This document shows, in pieces, positions 1 through 8,894 of a stretch of DNA of 64,000 nt (position 1 is its first letter; each line of letters starts with the position of its first letter). Location of the stretch: the NCBI GenBank assembly GCA_964496575.1, contig CAZCAC010000005.1, positions 62,001 through 126,000 on the forward strand, read 5' to 3'. The translations under genes and the position numbers were made by a program. The notes below the pieces were generated by a model that saw only the letters and a list, made by a program, of their open reading frames with translations, was not told where the DNA came from and searched no databases. Source of the DNA: CAZCAC01 sp964496575. Its GTDB lineage: Bacteria; Planctomycetota; UBA1135; GCA-002686595.

Positions 1-1
1 G

Positions 2-736
2 GACGACCCGGCGGCACACCCGGTGCAGGAGACGCGCCTCTTCGACGTCGACAGGGGGGAGACGCGGACGATGCGGATCAAGGAGGGCGAGGCGGACTAC
101 CGCTACTTCCCCGACCCCGATCTGCCGCCGATCGTGATCGACGAGGTGTTCCGGGAGAAGCAGGCCGCGATGCTGCCCGAGCTGCCCGCGGCGCGCCGGG
201 AGCGCTACCAGCGGACGATGGGGCTCTCCGCGTACGACGCGGGGGTGCTGACCGCCTCGCGGGACCTCGCGGACTTCTTCGAGACGACCGCGCGCCTCTC
301 CGGGCAGTCGAAGGAGGCCGCGAACTGGATCGCCAACGAGGTGCTGCGGGCGCTGGGCGACGAGGAGTACGGAGCGAGCGCGATCGACGAGCTGCCGATC
401 CGGCCCTTCGACCTCTCCGAGCTGATCGGCCTCGTGCGGGGCGGTACGGTGCACACCTCCGGCGCCCGCCAGATCCTGCGCGAGATGATGAAGACCGGCA
501 AGGCGGCGGGCCAGCTGGTGCTGGAGCTGGGCCTGGAGCAGGTCCAGGACGACGACCAGCTCGAGTCGTGGTGCCGCGATGCATTGAAGGGCCGCGAGGA
601 GATCGCGGCGCAGGTGCGGGAGGGCGTGGAGAAGGCCCTCGGCGCCCTGATCGGCCCGGTGATGCAGGCCTCGAAGGGCAAGGCGAACCCGCAGAAGGTA
701 CGCGAGATTCTCAAGCGTCTCACCGCCGGCGAGTAG
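2..736 (+). CDS. gatB: Asp/Glu-tRNA amidotransferase subunit B, C-terminal part
   Basis: This is the 3' part of gatB; the gene starts before the window and about 244 codons are visible. GatB is the subunit of the cytoplasmic GatCAB complex that binds misacylated Glu-tRNA(Gln) or Asp-tRNA(Asn) and activates it for amidation with ammonia from GatA. Near the visible start lies the family signature QETRLFD, followed by DYRYFPDPDLPP, which belongs to the catalytic cradle domain. The last 150 or so residues match the helical GatB/YqeY tail domain that contacts the tRNA. The gene ends with a Gly-Glu-TAG whose stop lies inside a long inverted repeat shared with the convergent gene. No frameshift is seen. 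Presence of gatB implies an indirect route for Gln-tRNA and/or Asn-tRNA. Confidence 0.95.
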   Translation, partial: DDPAAHPVQETRLFDVDRGETRTMRIKEGEADYRYFPDPDLPPIVIDEVFREKQAAMLPELPAARRERYQRTMGLSAYDAGVLTASRDLADFFETTARLSGQSKEAANWIANEVLRALGDEEYGASAIDELPIRPFDLSELIGLVRGGTVHTSGARQILREMMKTGKAAGQLVLELGLEQVQDDDQLESWCRDALKGREEIAAQVREGVEKALGALIGPVMQASKGKANPQKVREILKRLTAGE

Positions 737-821
737 AGAGCGCGCACCCACAACGCACCGCTCGCCGCGACAGCCCCGCTGTCACGGCGAGCTCTGCATT
801 GAAACTCTGCGCTCTCTACTC
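731..821. repeat. Inverted repeat spanning two convergent stop codons
   Basis: Two 44-base arms (731-774 and 778-821) face each other around a 3-base loop. The outer 13 bases pair perfectly (GAGTAGAGAGCGC) and the innermost 16 pair with one mismatch; about 34 of 44 positions match overall. The TAG of gatB (734-736) and the TAG of the minus-strand gene (816-818) occupy the same place in the two arms. No T-run follows on either strand. The likely role is a shared bidirectional terminator or mRNA 3'-end stabiliser. Confidence 0.7.
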
Positions 822-1874
822 GTCGCCGCCCGCGACCATCTCCCAGGCCGCCTCGCCGGACACCTCGGCGGACATGACCATCGAGTGGGACTCGCCCATC
901 GCGTCGATGTCGGCCTCGACGTCGGCCAGCACGGTGATGTCGCCCTTCATGTCGAAGCTGGCGACGTGTCCGGCGGCGAGGTTCCACAGGAGGGTCCCTT
1001 CCCCTTCGAACTCCAGGTCGATCGTGGCCACCACGTCGGCCTCGACGCCCATCTCACCGGCCTGCAGGTCGATCGCGGCCTGGATCAGCTCTGAGAGATC
1101 GATGCTGGCCTGGCCCTCGTAGTCGAAGGTGATCTCGCCGACCTCGATCTCGTCTTCCTCGCGGGAGCCGACGTACTTGCAGCGGATGACGAAGTCGTCG
1201 AAGGCCTCTTCGAACTGGGCCTCGAGCTCCTCCTTGAAGAGCGCCGCCATCTCCTCGGCTCCTTCCTCGTCGGGAGTGGTGATCCCGGGCATGCCGCCGG
1301 GAAAGAAGATCGACTCGAGACCTTCGCCCTTGATCTCCCACGTGTCGTCCACCGCGACCTCGTCGTCGGGCAGGAGGGCGAGGAGGTCCATGTCGATGTC
1401 GAGGTTCTCGAGGAGCTCCTCGTCCCCCTCTTCATCTCCGTGGTAGCTCGTGATGTACTCACCCTCGTCCTCGTCCCACTGGAACTGGACGGTGGCGTCC
1501 TCGAGCTCGGAGAACTCGTCGACGTTCTCGGCCTCGCTCTCGGGGCCCGCCTCGAGGGTCAGTTCGTCGAAGGTGCGCAGCAGGGTGAGCGCCCGCCCCT
1601 CGGCGATCTTGACGTACTCGTCGGTGACGCCGATGGTGGCGTTGACCAGGATCCCCTCTTCCATCGCACCGCCCATCGCCTCGGCGGGCATCTCCTGGCC
1701 GTCGACGCTCATGGTGAGGTCGTCGAGGTAGAAGGTCGTTTCGAAGGAGAGCTCCTTGGAGACGGTCAGGCCTTCCCCGGGCTCGAAGGTGACGTCGTCG
1801 CCGCTCCAGGTGAAGGCGAAGAGCGGCAGGGAGAGGAGGGGCAGGCCGAGGATCAGGCGTTTGGTGGTGTTCAT
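816..1874 (-). CDS. Acidic exported protein of unknown function
   Basis: A 352-residue protein that I do not recognise. The start is the ATG at 1874, because an upstream in-frame extension is low-complexity and lacks a signal sequence, whereas MNTTKRLILGLPLLSLPLFA gives a clear Sec signal peptide. The mature part is strongly acidic, with many Glu/Asp clusters, and reads as alternating beta-strands; about 30 residues after the signal there is a DLTMSVDGQEM segment. The charge pattern and beta content suggest a periplasmic or outer-surface protein. It stands alone, convergent with gatB, and its stop lies in the palindrome at 731-821. The sequence does not indicate an enzyme activity or a binding partner. 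Confidence 0.75.
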   Translation of the reverse strand: MNTTKRLILGLPLLSLPLFAFTWSGDDVTFEPGEGLTVSKELSFETTFYLDDLTMSVDGQEMPAEAMGGAMEEGILVNATIGVTDEYVKIAEGRALTLLRTFDELTLEAGPESEAENVDEFSELEDATVQFQWDEDEGEYITSYHGDEEGDEELLENLDIDMDLLALLPDDEVAVDDTWEIKGEGLESIFFPGGMPGITTPDEEGAEEMAALFKEELEAQFEEAFDDFVIRCKYVGSREEDEIEVGEITFDYEGQASIDLSELIQAAIDLQAGEMGVEADVVATIDLEFEGEGTLLWNLAAGHVASFDMKGDITVLADVEADIDAMGESHSMVMSAEVSGEAAWEMVAGGDE

Positions 1875-2285
1875 CGAGTGAATTGAAGGTGAATCTGAGC
1901 TTGGGGAGCCACCCGCGCCAGGCGCGCGGAGCCGGGCCATCTACGACCCGGTGATCGGGGGTAGATCAGACAGGATTCGATCGGCGGGGTGGTCCATTTT
2001 CACCCCGATCATCATCTTTTTTGCCCTTGAAACTGCCGCAGGGCCTCATTTCGGGGTCATTCGGGGATGGCCGACGATCCGGGGACGGGAGCGAGGCGGC
2101 GGGGGCGCGGCCGGCACCCGGTCGTCGCCGTGGAACCTGGTAGAACTACGAGGCCCGCCCTCAAGATTCCACGTCACGGGGCTCGGAGCGGTGAGACTCG
2201 ACGGCGAGAGGATCTGCCAGCGTCCTCTCCCCTCTTCCGCTGCCCGACCGGGAGGAGCCGGGCTTGCCGGCCTGGCGCGTCGCGT
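1875..2285. other. Intergenic region, no gene seen
   Basis: This 411-base stretch lies upstream of the exported protein (minus) and downstream of the ExbD-like gene (minus). It holds a bulged hairpin: GATC plus CGGGGTG at 1979-1991 pairs with CACCCCGATC at 2001-2010, and six Ts follow at 2017-2022. The hairpin reads like a plus-strand terminator, but no plus-strand gene precedes it. A second GATCGGGG copy lies at 1953-1960. I see no convincing promoter or small gene. Confidence 0.4.
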
Positions 2286-2780
2286 CTACTCGTACGACTG
2301 GACGATTCCGACCTCCTCGTAGCCAGCACTCAACGCGGCGTCGATGACCCCGACCACCTCGTCGTAGACGATCCCCTTGCGGGCGTCGATCGACATGAAG
2401 GAGTGGCCGGCGCGGCGCAGCTGCTGCAGCCGGTCCTGAAGGACGGCCAGGTCCTTGGTCCTGCGCGGGCCGATCCAGTACTCGATCACTCGGGAGTCAT
2501 CGAAGGCGAACCGTGTCCCGGGCTGCCCACTCCACGGTTTCCCCTCCTCGAAGGGGTCCATCTTCCGCCCCGGTCTCACCACCTCGATGAGGACCTCGAC
2601 CTTTTCGATCGGTCCCCCGCTCGTTTCTTCGGTCGCGGGCAGATGGGAGTCGACCCTCCCCTCCAACGTCGGGAACCGGAAGGCGAACAGGAAGAACACG
2701 AGGAGCAGGAAGGTGACGTCGATCATCGACGTCATCGGCAGCTTGGCGTCCGGCTCGCCGGGGTGGATGGGATGTCGCAT
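2286..2780 (-). CDS. ExbD/TolR-family membrane protein
   Basis: This 164-residue protein resembles ExbD/TolR, the stator-associated partner of ExbB/TolQ that couples the proton gradient to outer-membrane work. The start is the ATG at 2780, preceded by AGAGGAG about ten bases upstream. Residues 12-36 carry the family's N-terminal membrane segment, PMTSMIDVTFLLLVFFLF, including the conserved Asp that lines the proton path. The rest is a periplasmic domain ending in the usual ARKGIVYDEVVGVIDAA-like segment, where family members have a conserved strand-helix. No exbB/tolQ or tonB is next to it, so its motor partner must be encoded elsewhere. The periplasmic part carries a longer loop (about residues 50-90) than typical ExbD. 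Confidence 0.85.
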   Translation of the reverse strand: MRHPIHPGEPDAKLPMTSMIDVTFLLLVFFLFAFRFPTLEGRVDSHLPATEETSGGPIEKVEVLIEVVRPGRKMDPFEEGKPWSGQPGTRFAFDDSRVIEYWIGPRRTKDLAVLQDRLQQLRRAGHSFMSIDARKGIVYDEVVGVIDAALSAGYEEVGIVQSYE

Positions 2781-3115
2781 CTGAGGGGAGCTCCTCTGGC
2801 GCCTATTGTTGGCTGGCCAGCACGGTTCATCGTAGGCCGCGTCGGGCGCGGTCGCTACCCGGGGGTAGCTGCGAGCTTCTCCCAGACCGGTGACATTCCC
2901 TCGAAGACCCCGGTCGATGAGCACCGAATCGTGTTGCTCGGTCATCTACTCGGGAAGGACTCGGGAGGCCATCTTCGGCGTCTGGGGGAAGCCCGGCAGC
3001 AACCGGGCCATCGGGGACCACGTGGCTCCCCGGCGGGTCGGAGACGAGCGCAGGCGGGGAACCAGTTACCCCACCTGGCCCCGGTAACGGGCTCCTGGCC
3101 GTCAGCGGCCGCTAC
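2781..3115. other. Intergenic region with two small hairpins
   Basis: This 335-base gap lies between guaA (stop at 3116) and the ExbD-like gene, both minus strand. A GTTACC/GGTAAC pair around 3065-3090 lies just past the guaA stop and could help termination. A compact hairpin, GCTACCC-GG-GGGTAGC, lies near 2852-2867 in the leader of the ExbD-like gene. Neither has a T-run. I see no coding potential. Confidence 0.35.
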
Positions 3116-4666
3116 TCACTCCCACTCGATCGTCGCCGGCGGCTTCGAGCTGATGTCGAGCACCACCCGGTTGATCCCCCGGACCTGGTTGATGATGCGG
3201 CTGGAGATCCTCCCGAGCAGCTCGTGGGAGAGGTGTCCCCAGTCGGCGGTCATCGCGTCGGTCGACTCGACCACGCGCAGGGCGCAGGTGTTCTCGTAGG
3301 TCCGCTGGTCCCCCATCACGCCCACCGACTTGATCGGGAGCAGCACCGCGAAGTACTGCCAGAGGTCGACGTGCGCGCCCTCCGCCTCGATCTCGGTGGT
3401 GACGATCCAGTCCGCCTCGCGCAGGAGGTCGCAGCGCTCGGGAGTCACCTCGCCGATGATGCGCACGCCGAGGCCCGGGCCGGGGAACGGCTGGCGGTCG
3501 ACGATCGTGCGATCGAGGCCCAGGAAGCGGCCGATCACCCGCACCTCGTCCTTGAACAGCTCGCGCAGTGGCTCGACCAGGTCGAGGTCGAGGTCGTCGG
3601 GCAAGCCGCCGACGTTGTGGTGGCTCTTGATCACCGCGGTGTTGCCGCCGTGCGCGGCGACCGACTCGATCACGTCGGGGTAGAGCGTGCCCTGGCCGAG
3701 GAACTTCGCACCGCCGAAGCGCTTCGCCTCGGCGCGGAATACCTCGATGAACTCGCGGCCGATGATCTTGCGCTTCTCCTCCGGGTCGGTCACCCCCTTC
3801 AGGGCGCCGAGGAAGCGGTCGGCCGCGTCGACGACGGTGAGGTCCATGCCGAGGTGCTCGGCGAACTCCGTCTCCACCGACTCGCGCTCGCCCTTTCGCA
3901 GGAGGCCGTTGTCGACGAAGATGCAGTGGAGGCGATCACCGATCGCCTGGTGCAGGATCGTCGCCGCCACCGACGAGTCGACGCCGCCGGAGAGGCCCAT
4001 GATCACCTCGCCCTTCTCGCCGACCTGCTCGCGCACCTTGGCGATCTCGCGCTCGACGATCGAATCCGGCTTCCAGTCTCCGGGCAAGCGGCAGATCACG
4101 CCGAGGAAGTTGTCGATCAGCTCGCGACCGCGCACGGTGTGCGAGACCTCCGGGTGGAACTGCACGCCCCACAGCTTGCGCTCGGGGTCACCGACCGCCG
4201 CGAACGCGCAGTCCTCCGACTGGGCGTAGGCGCGGAATCCCTCGGGGATCGTCCTCACCGAGTCGCCGTGACTCATCCAGACGACGGTGTGACCACCGAC
4301 GTCGGTGAAGAGTCCCTCCGAGGCGACCACCCGGACCGAGGTGCGGCCGTACTCGCGCCGCTCGACCGAGGCCACCTCGCCGCCGAGCGTCTGGCACATC
4401 CAGTGCAGCCCGTAGCAGATGCCGAGCACCGGCACGTCGAGGTCGAGCAGCGCGGCGGGGACCTGGGGGGCGTCGGCGTCGTAGACCGAAGCGGGTCCGC
4501 CGGAGAGGATCAGGCCGCCGAGGTTCATCCCCGCCGCCTTCTCCAGCGCCTTGTCGGGAGTGGTGATCTGACACCAGGACCCGGCCTCGCGCACGCGCCG
4601 AGCGATCAGCTGTGTGTACTGCGTGCCGAGGTCGACGACCAGGACACCCTTGGGATCCGAGCTCAT
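3116..4666 (-). CDS. guaA: GMP synthase (glutamine-hydrolysing)
   Basis: This 516-residue protein converts XMP, ATP and glutamine to GMP. The N-terminal class I glutamine amidotransferase domain (about residues 5-195) has the nucleophile in GICYG and the His-Glu pair in QFHPEVSHT. The ATP-pyrophosphatase domain follows, with the P-loop SGGVDSS near residue 225. The C-terminal dimerisation domain ends in PPATIEWE, which is the family's normal end. Length is typical. The ATG at 4666 overlaps the guaB stop by 4 bases (ATGA), so the two are very likely translationally coupled. Together they make GMP from IMP. Confidence 0.97.
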   Translation of the reverse strand: MSSDPKGVLVVDLGTQYTQLIARRVREAGSWCQITTPDKALEKAAGMNLGGLILSGGPASVYDADAPQVPAALLDLDVPVLGICYGLHWMCQTLGGEVASVERREYGRTSVRVVASEGLFTDVGGHTVVWMSHGDSVRTIPEGFRAYAQSEDCAFAAVGDPERKLWGVQFHPEVSHTVRGRELIDNFLGVICRLPGDWKPDSIVEREIAKVREQVGEKGEVIMGLSGGVDSSVAATILHQAIGDRLHCIFVDNGLLRKGERESVETEFAEHLGMDLTVVDAADRFLGALKGVTDPEEKRKIIGREFIEVFRAEAKRFGGAKFLGQGTLYPDVIESVAAHGGNTAVIKSHHNVGGLPDDLDLDLVEPLRELFKDEVRVIGRFLGLDRTIVDRQPFPGPGLGVRIIGEVTPERCDLLREADWIVTTEIEAEGAHVDLWQYFAVLLPIKSVGVMGDQRTYENTCALRVVESTDAMTADWGHLSHELLGRISSRIINQVRGINRVVLDISSKPPATIEWE

Positions 4667-6117
4667 TCGTTGTGGAAGTAGTTGGGGGCTTCCTTGGTGA
4701 TGGTGACGTCGTGCGGGTGCGCCTCGCGGTGACCCGCCGTGGTGACCCGCGTGAAGCGCGCGCGCTCCCACAGCTCGGGGATGGTGCGTGCCCCGCAATA
4801 ACCCATCCCCGAGGCGACACCGCCGACCAGCTGGTGGACGAAGGTCGAGAGGGGGCCCTTGTAGGGGACCATCCCCTCGATCCCCTCGGGGACCAGCTTG
4901 TCGACGTCCTGGACGTGACCCTGGCGGTAGCGCTCCTTCGAGCCGTGCTGCATCGCGCCGATCGAGCCCATGCCGCGCACGGTCTTGAAGGAGCGACCCT
5001 TGTAGAGAATCCGCTCGCCGGGGCTCTCGTCGAGGCCGGCGAAGAGGCTCCCGAGCATCACCGTCGACGCGCCGGCGGCCAGCGCCTTGACGATGTCGCC
5101 GGAGAAGCGGATGCCGCCGTCGGCGATCACCGGGATCTCGCGCCCCTTCACCGCCCGCGTGACGTCCATCACCGCGGTGAGCTGGGGCATCCCCACGCCG
5201 GCGACGACGCGCGTGGTGCAGATCGAGCCCGGGCCGATGCCGACCTTGACCCCGTCCGCGCCCGCCTCGGCGAGCGCGACGGCCGCCTCGCCGGTGGCGA
5301 TGTTGCCGGCGACGACGTCGACGGTGAGCTGTTTCTTCAGCTGCGTGATCGTCTCCATCACGTTGCTGCTGTGACCGTGCGCGGTGTCGACCACCAGGAC
5401 GTCGACGCCGGCCTCGACCAGGCCTTCCGCGCGCTCGTAGTCCATCACGCCGACCGCGGCGCCGACGCGCAGGCGGCCGCGCGCGTCGGTCGCCGAGTCG
5501 GGGAACCGCTCGAGCATGTTCAGGTCCTTCATGGTGATGAGGCCCTGAAGGCGATGGTCGTCGTCCACGATGATCAGCTTCTCCACCTTGTGGCGGAAGA
5601 GCAGGACGCGAGCGTCCTCGAGACTGGTGCCCGGGGGTGCGGTGACCAGGTTCTCGCTGGTCATGATCTGGCCGACCGGGATCTCGTCGCCGGTCTGGAA
5701 GCGACAGTCGCGCCGGGTCAGGATCCCGACCACTCGATCCCCTTCCACGATCGGCAGGCCGGAGATGTTGGCGTCCGCCATGATCTTGCGCGCCTCGCCG
5801 ATCAGCGCCGTCGGTTTCAGCGTGACCGGGTCGAGGATCACCCCGTTCGCCGACCGCTTGACCTTGTCGACCTCGGCCGTCTGTCCCTCGATCGAGAAGT
5901 TGCGGTGGATGATACCGATGCCCCCCTCGCGAGCCAGCGCCACGGCGAGCTCCCAGCCGGTGACGGTGTCCATCGCCGCGGAGCTGAGTGGGCGATTGAG
6001 CGGGACGTTGCGGGAGAAGCGCGTCTTGAGCCCCACGTCCTTGGGCACCACGTCGGAGTGACGCGGCACCAGGAGCACGTCGTCGAACGTCAGCCCTTCG
6101 GGGAAATCGGTGTTCAT
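4663..6117 (-). CDS. guaB: IMP dehydrogenase
   Basis: A 484-residue IMP dehydrogenase, which oxidises IMP to XMP with NAD+ and is the rate-limiting step to GMP. The start is the ATG at 6117 (MNTDFPEGLTFDDVLLVP), matching the usual N-terminus; the frame stays open upstream but has no family similarity there. The catalytic loop GPGSICTTR with its Cys is present, as are the phosphate-binding GGIRFSGD segment and a two-CBS regulatory (Bateman) insert from about residue 95 to 205. The C-terminal segment EGMVPYKGPL is conserved. It overlaps guaA by 4 bases and forms a guaBA operon transcribed toward lower coordinates. No Shine-Dalgarno is evident, and no purine operator or riboswitch was recognised upstream. 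Confidence 0.97.
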   Translation of the reverse strand: MNTDFPEGLTFDDVLLVPRHSDVVPKDVGLKTRFSRNVPLNRPLSSAAMDTVTGWELAVALAREGGIGIIHRNFSIEGQTAEVDKVKRSANGVILDPVTLKPTALIGEARKIMADANISGLPIVEGDRVVGILTRRDCRFQTGDEIPVGQIMTSENLVTAPPGTSLEDARVLLFRHKVEKLIIVDDDHRLQGLITMKDLNMLERFPDSATDARGRLRVGAAVGVMDYERAEGLVEAGVDVLVVDTAHGHSSNVMETITQLKKQLTVDVVAGNIATGEAAVALAEAGADGVKVGIGPGSICTTRVVAGVGMPQLTAVMDVTRAVKGREIPVIADGGIRFSGDIVKALAAGASTVMLGSLFAGLDESPGERILYKGRSFKTVRGMGSIGAMQHGSKERYRQGHVQDVDKLVPEGIEGMVPYKGPLSTFVHQLVGGVASGMGYCGARTIPELWERARFTRVTTAGHREAHPHDVTITKEAPNYFHNE

Positions 6118-6637
6118 GGGATTCGGCTGGCACGTACCCCGCGGCGCCCCGTCGCGGGAGAGGGAGGACACCCGATCGAGCGGGACGGGTCCCTCTCCCT
6201 GATCGGAGTGAACCCGAGCGGCGCGCGGCCCGCTCCGGGAGCGAGGCCCTTACCGGTCACCTCGCGAGGCGCGTCCGGGTGTCGTGGCGGGTCCTGTGGA
6301 AGGGAACGATCTTAGCGAATCGTGGGGGTCCGATCCAAGGCCCCCCGTCCCGGGGAACGCGAACTCTCCTCGACCTCGGCCCGGGCAAAAGAAGAGGGGC
6401 CAACCCCGGTGCACGAAGCGCCGAAGCGGGCCCCAAGAAGGAGGAGATGGCCTCTCTTTCGGAAACCGGGGGGTGGATCCTGAGGCTCGTTTCCCGAAAC
6501 TTCCAAATCCGGGCCTGACACCGTCGGGGGCGCGACGAGTCTTCCGGGCTCGCTCAAGAGCGGCCACTCCCGCCTCCGATGCTCTCCGGGGGTCACCGGC
6601 GCCCCTTTCCCCGTGCCCGCGACCTCTCTATACCTTC
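6118..6637. other. Divergent intergenic region, guaB and dehydrogenase fusion
   Basis: This 520-base region separates two divergent transcription units and should hold both promoters. I see no consensus -35/-10 pair. Several GC-rich dyads are present, but none is distinctive. Open frames crossing it in the plus direction are extensions of the downstream gene without recognisable protein sequence. Confidence 0.35.
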
Positions 6638-8887
6638 ATGGAAACAACCTCCCCGCCCCTCTCGAGTCCTTCCGCCGCCTCGCTCCTCCAGGACCCCGTC
6701 GTGCCCGCCCCTTCGAGCCACTCCCCCACCTACGAGTTCCGCCCCGAAGGCCCGACCCGCGTCGCCCTCGTCGGAGCCGGCTTCATCGCCGACTTCCACA
6801 TGGAGATCCTGGCGAAGCTCGAGCACGTCGAGGTGGTCGCGATCTGTGACCCGGTGATCGAGCGCGCGCGCGCGCTCGCCGAGAAGTGGGGCGTGCAGTA
6901 CGCGGTCGCGAAGCTCTCGCAGCTCTCCAGCAAGAAGTACCGCGTCCAGGTGGCGCACCTCGTCGCCCCGCCCGACCTGCACCTGGAGCTCACCCGAGAG
7001 CTCCTCGAGCAGGGGATCGGCGTCTTCGTCGAGAAGCCGATGGTGCTCTCGGCGGAGGAAGGGCGCGAGCTGGTCGCGCTGGCGGCGGAGAAGCGCTTGG
7101 CCCTGGGGGTCAACCACAATCACGTCTTCCAGCCCGCCTTCGTGCGGATGATGCAGGGACTCGAGGCGGGAGAGATCGGCGTCGTCGAGCACGTGCAGGT
7201 GACCTGGAGCGTGCCCTTGGCGCAGCTCGATGCCGAGCAGTACAGCCACTGGATGTTCCGCTCGCCGCGCAACATCGTCTTCGAGCAGGGGCCGCACCCG
7301 CTCGCGCAGGTGCATCGCCTCGTCGGTGCGGTGAAGGAGTGCCAGACCACCATCCTCGGCTCGCGCGAGCTCCTGCCCGGGCAGACCTTCAACGACCGCT
7401 GGCTGGTCAGCGCGCGCGGGGAGCGCGCCACCGCCGAGATCTACCTCGCGTTCGGCCAGGGGTTCACGCGCAACACCATCCAGGTGCTCGGCAGCGACGG
7501 CTGCCTCACCGCCGACTTCAGCCACGACACGCTCAGCGGCGAGCGCAAGAGCAAGTGGCTGGAGTTCTGGAACTCCTTCCTCGCCGGCTGGCGCCGCGGC
7601 GGCGCGTACCGCCGCGACGCGCGGCGGGTACTGAAGAACTACCTGGCGGCCACGCTGGGTCTCGCCCAGCGCGAGGACGCCTTCTTCGTCGGCATGCGCT
7701 CCGGCGTGACGGCCTTCCACGAAGCGCTGCGCGAGGGTGCCGAGCTGCCCGTCGACGGCGCGCAGGCGACGGAGGTGCTCGAGTGGTGCGACGCCGTCGC
7801 TGGGATGAGCAGCTCGGAGAGCGCCGCTTCCCTGCCCCTCTCCGAGGCCCCGCCGCGCGAAGGCGAGGTGGTGGTGCTCGGCGGCACCGGCTTCATCGGC
7901 AAGCGTGTCGTCGAGCGGCTGCTCGACGCGGGCCGGCCGGTCACCTGCCTCGTCCGCCGCACGCACAGCCTGCCCACCGTCGTCGAGGAGGCGGCGAAGG
8001 ACGGCCGCATCCGCCTGAAACGCGGCAGTCTGGAGAACGCCACCGACCTGGCCGAGCTGTTCACCGGCGCGCAGGCGGTGGTGCACCTCGCCACCGGCAA
8101 CGGTGACACGTGGGCCGAAGTGAAGCGCGCGATGATCGACGGCTCCGTCGAGGTCGCGCGCGCCTCGCAGCGCTGCGGCGTGGAGCGCTTCATCTACATC
8201 TCCTCGATCGCCTCGCTGTACACGGGTGGCGACGCCCCCGCGCCGAGCCTGCTCGACTCCCCCGAGACCGATCCGAAGCCGGAGGCGCGCTCGCTCTACT
8301 CGAAGGGCAAGGCCGCGACCGAGCGGGCGCTGTTCGAGCTCCACGAGAAGGAGAAGCTGCCGCTCGTCGTCTTCCGCCCCGGCGTGGTGGTCGGCGAAGG
8401 GACGCCGATGCAGCACTCCGGCTACGGCCTGTGGGCGCGCGACAACCACTGCGTCGGCTGGGGCCTGGGGGAGAATCCCCTCCCGCTGGTCTGGGTCGAC
8501 GACGTCGCCGACGCGATCGTCGCCGCGGTCCAGCACGAGAAGGGCGAGCAGCTCTTCGGCGAGGCGCTCAACCTCTGCGCGCGCCCGCCGCTCTGTGCCC
8601 GCGAGATCGTCGAGGAGCTGCGCCGGGTGACCGGTCGCGACCTCCACTTCCACCCGCGCGGGCTCTTCAAGAGCCAGCTGATGGAGGTCGGCAAGTGGCT
8701 GGTGAAGCTCGCCGGGCGCCGCCCCGGTCTCGAGTTCCCCTCCTATCGCGACCTGAAGGCCCGCGCCCTGGAGCCGGCGTTCGAGTGCGACCTCGCCCGC
8801 AAGCTCCTCGGCTGGACTCCGGTCGAGGAGCGGGAGGCGTTCCTCGATCGCACGGTGCGGATCTACGCACCGAAGAGCGACCTGTGA
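6638..8887 (+). CDS. Gfo/Idh/MocA oxidoreductase fused to NAD-dependent epimerase
   Basis: A 749-residue fusion of two NAD(P)-dependent enzymes. Residues 1-45 are a Ser/Pro-rich lead. Residues 45-385 form a Gfo/Idh/MocA dehydrogenase, with the nucleotide loop GAGFIADFH and the catalytic-region motif EKPM. Residues 405-745 form an extended short-chain dehydrogenase/epimerase with GGTGFIG and the active-site Tyr-Lys pair in SLYSKGK. The usual substrates are nucleotide sugars, inositols or other polyols. The start is the ATG at 6638; the frame is open further upstream but without similarity. A GT4 glycosyltransferase follows 7 bases later, which suggests a role in making a modified sugar for a glycan. 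The substrate cannot be read from the sequence. Confidence 0.85.
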   Translation: METTSPPLSSPSAASLLQDPVVPAPSSHSPTYEFRPEGPTRVALVGAGFIADFHMEILAKLEHVEVVAICDPVIERARALAEKWGVQYAVAKLSQLSSKKYRVQVAHLVAPPDLHLELTRELLEQGIGVFVEKPMVLSAEEGRELVALAAEKRLALGVNHNHVFQPAFVRMMQGLEAGEIGVVEHVQVTWSVPLAQLDAEQYSHWMFRSPRNIVFEQGPHPLAQVHRLVGAVKECQTTILGSRELLPGQTFNDRWLVSARGERATAEIYLAFGQGFTRNTIQVLGSDGCLTADFSHDTLSGERKSKWLEFWNSFLAGWRRGGAYRRDARRVLKNYLAATLGLAQREDAFFVGMRSGVTAFHEALREGAELPVDGAQATEVLEWCDAVAGMSSSESAASLPLSEAPPREGEVVVLGGTGFIGKRVVERLLDAGRPVTCLVRRTHSLPTVVEEAAKDGRIRLKRGSLENATDLAELFTGAQAVVHLATGNGDTWAEVKRAMIDGSVEVARASQRCGVERFIYISSIASLYTGGDAPAPSLLDSPETDPKPEARSLYSKGKAATERALFELHEKEKLPLVVFRPGVVVGEGTPMQHSGYGLWARDNHCVGWGLGENPLPLVWVDDVADAIVAAVQHEKGEQLFGEALNLCARPPLCAREIVEELRRVTGRDLHFHPRGLFKSQLMEVGKWLVKLAGRRPGLEFPSYRDLKARALEPAFECDLARKLLGWTPVEEREAFLDRTVRIYAPKSDL

Positions 8888-8894
8888 TCGGAGC

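Noticed and set aside
3116..6133. A single open frame of 1005 codons covering guaA and guaB
   Set aside because: Its first half is an out-of-frame read of guaB; only the part from 4666 onward is GMP synthase. GC-rich coding keeps wrong frames open.
6118..6400. A purine riboswitch upstream of guaB
   Set aside because: No three-way junction with conserved loops could be drawn; only scattered GC dyads are present.
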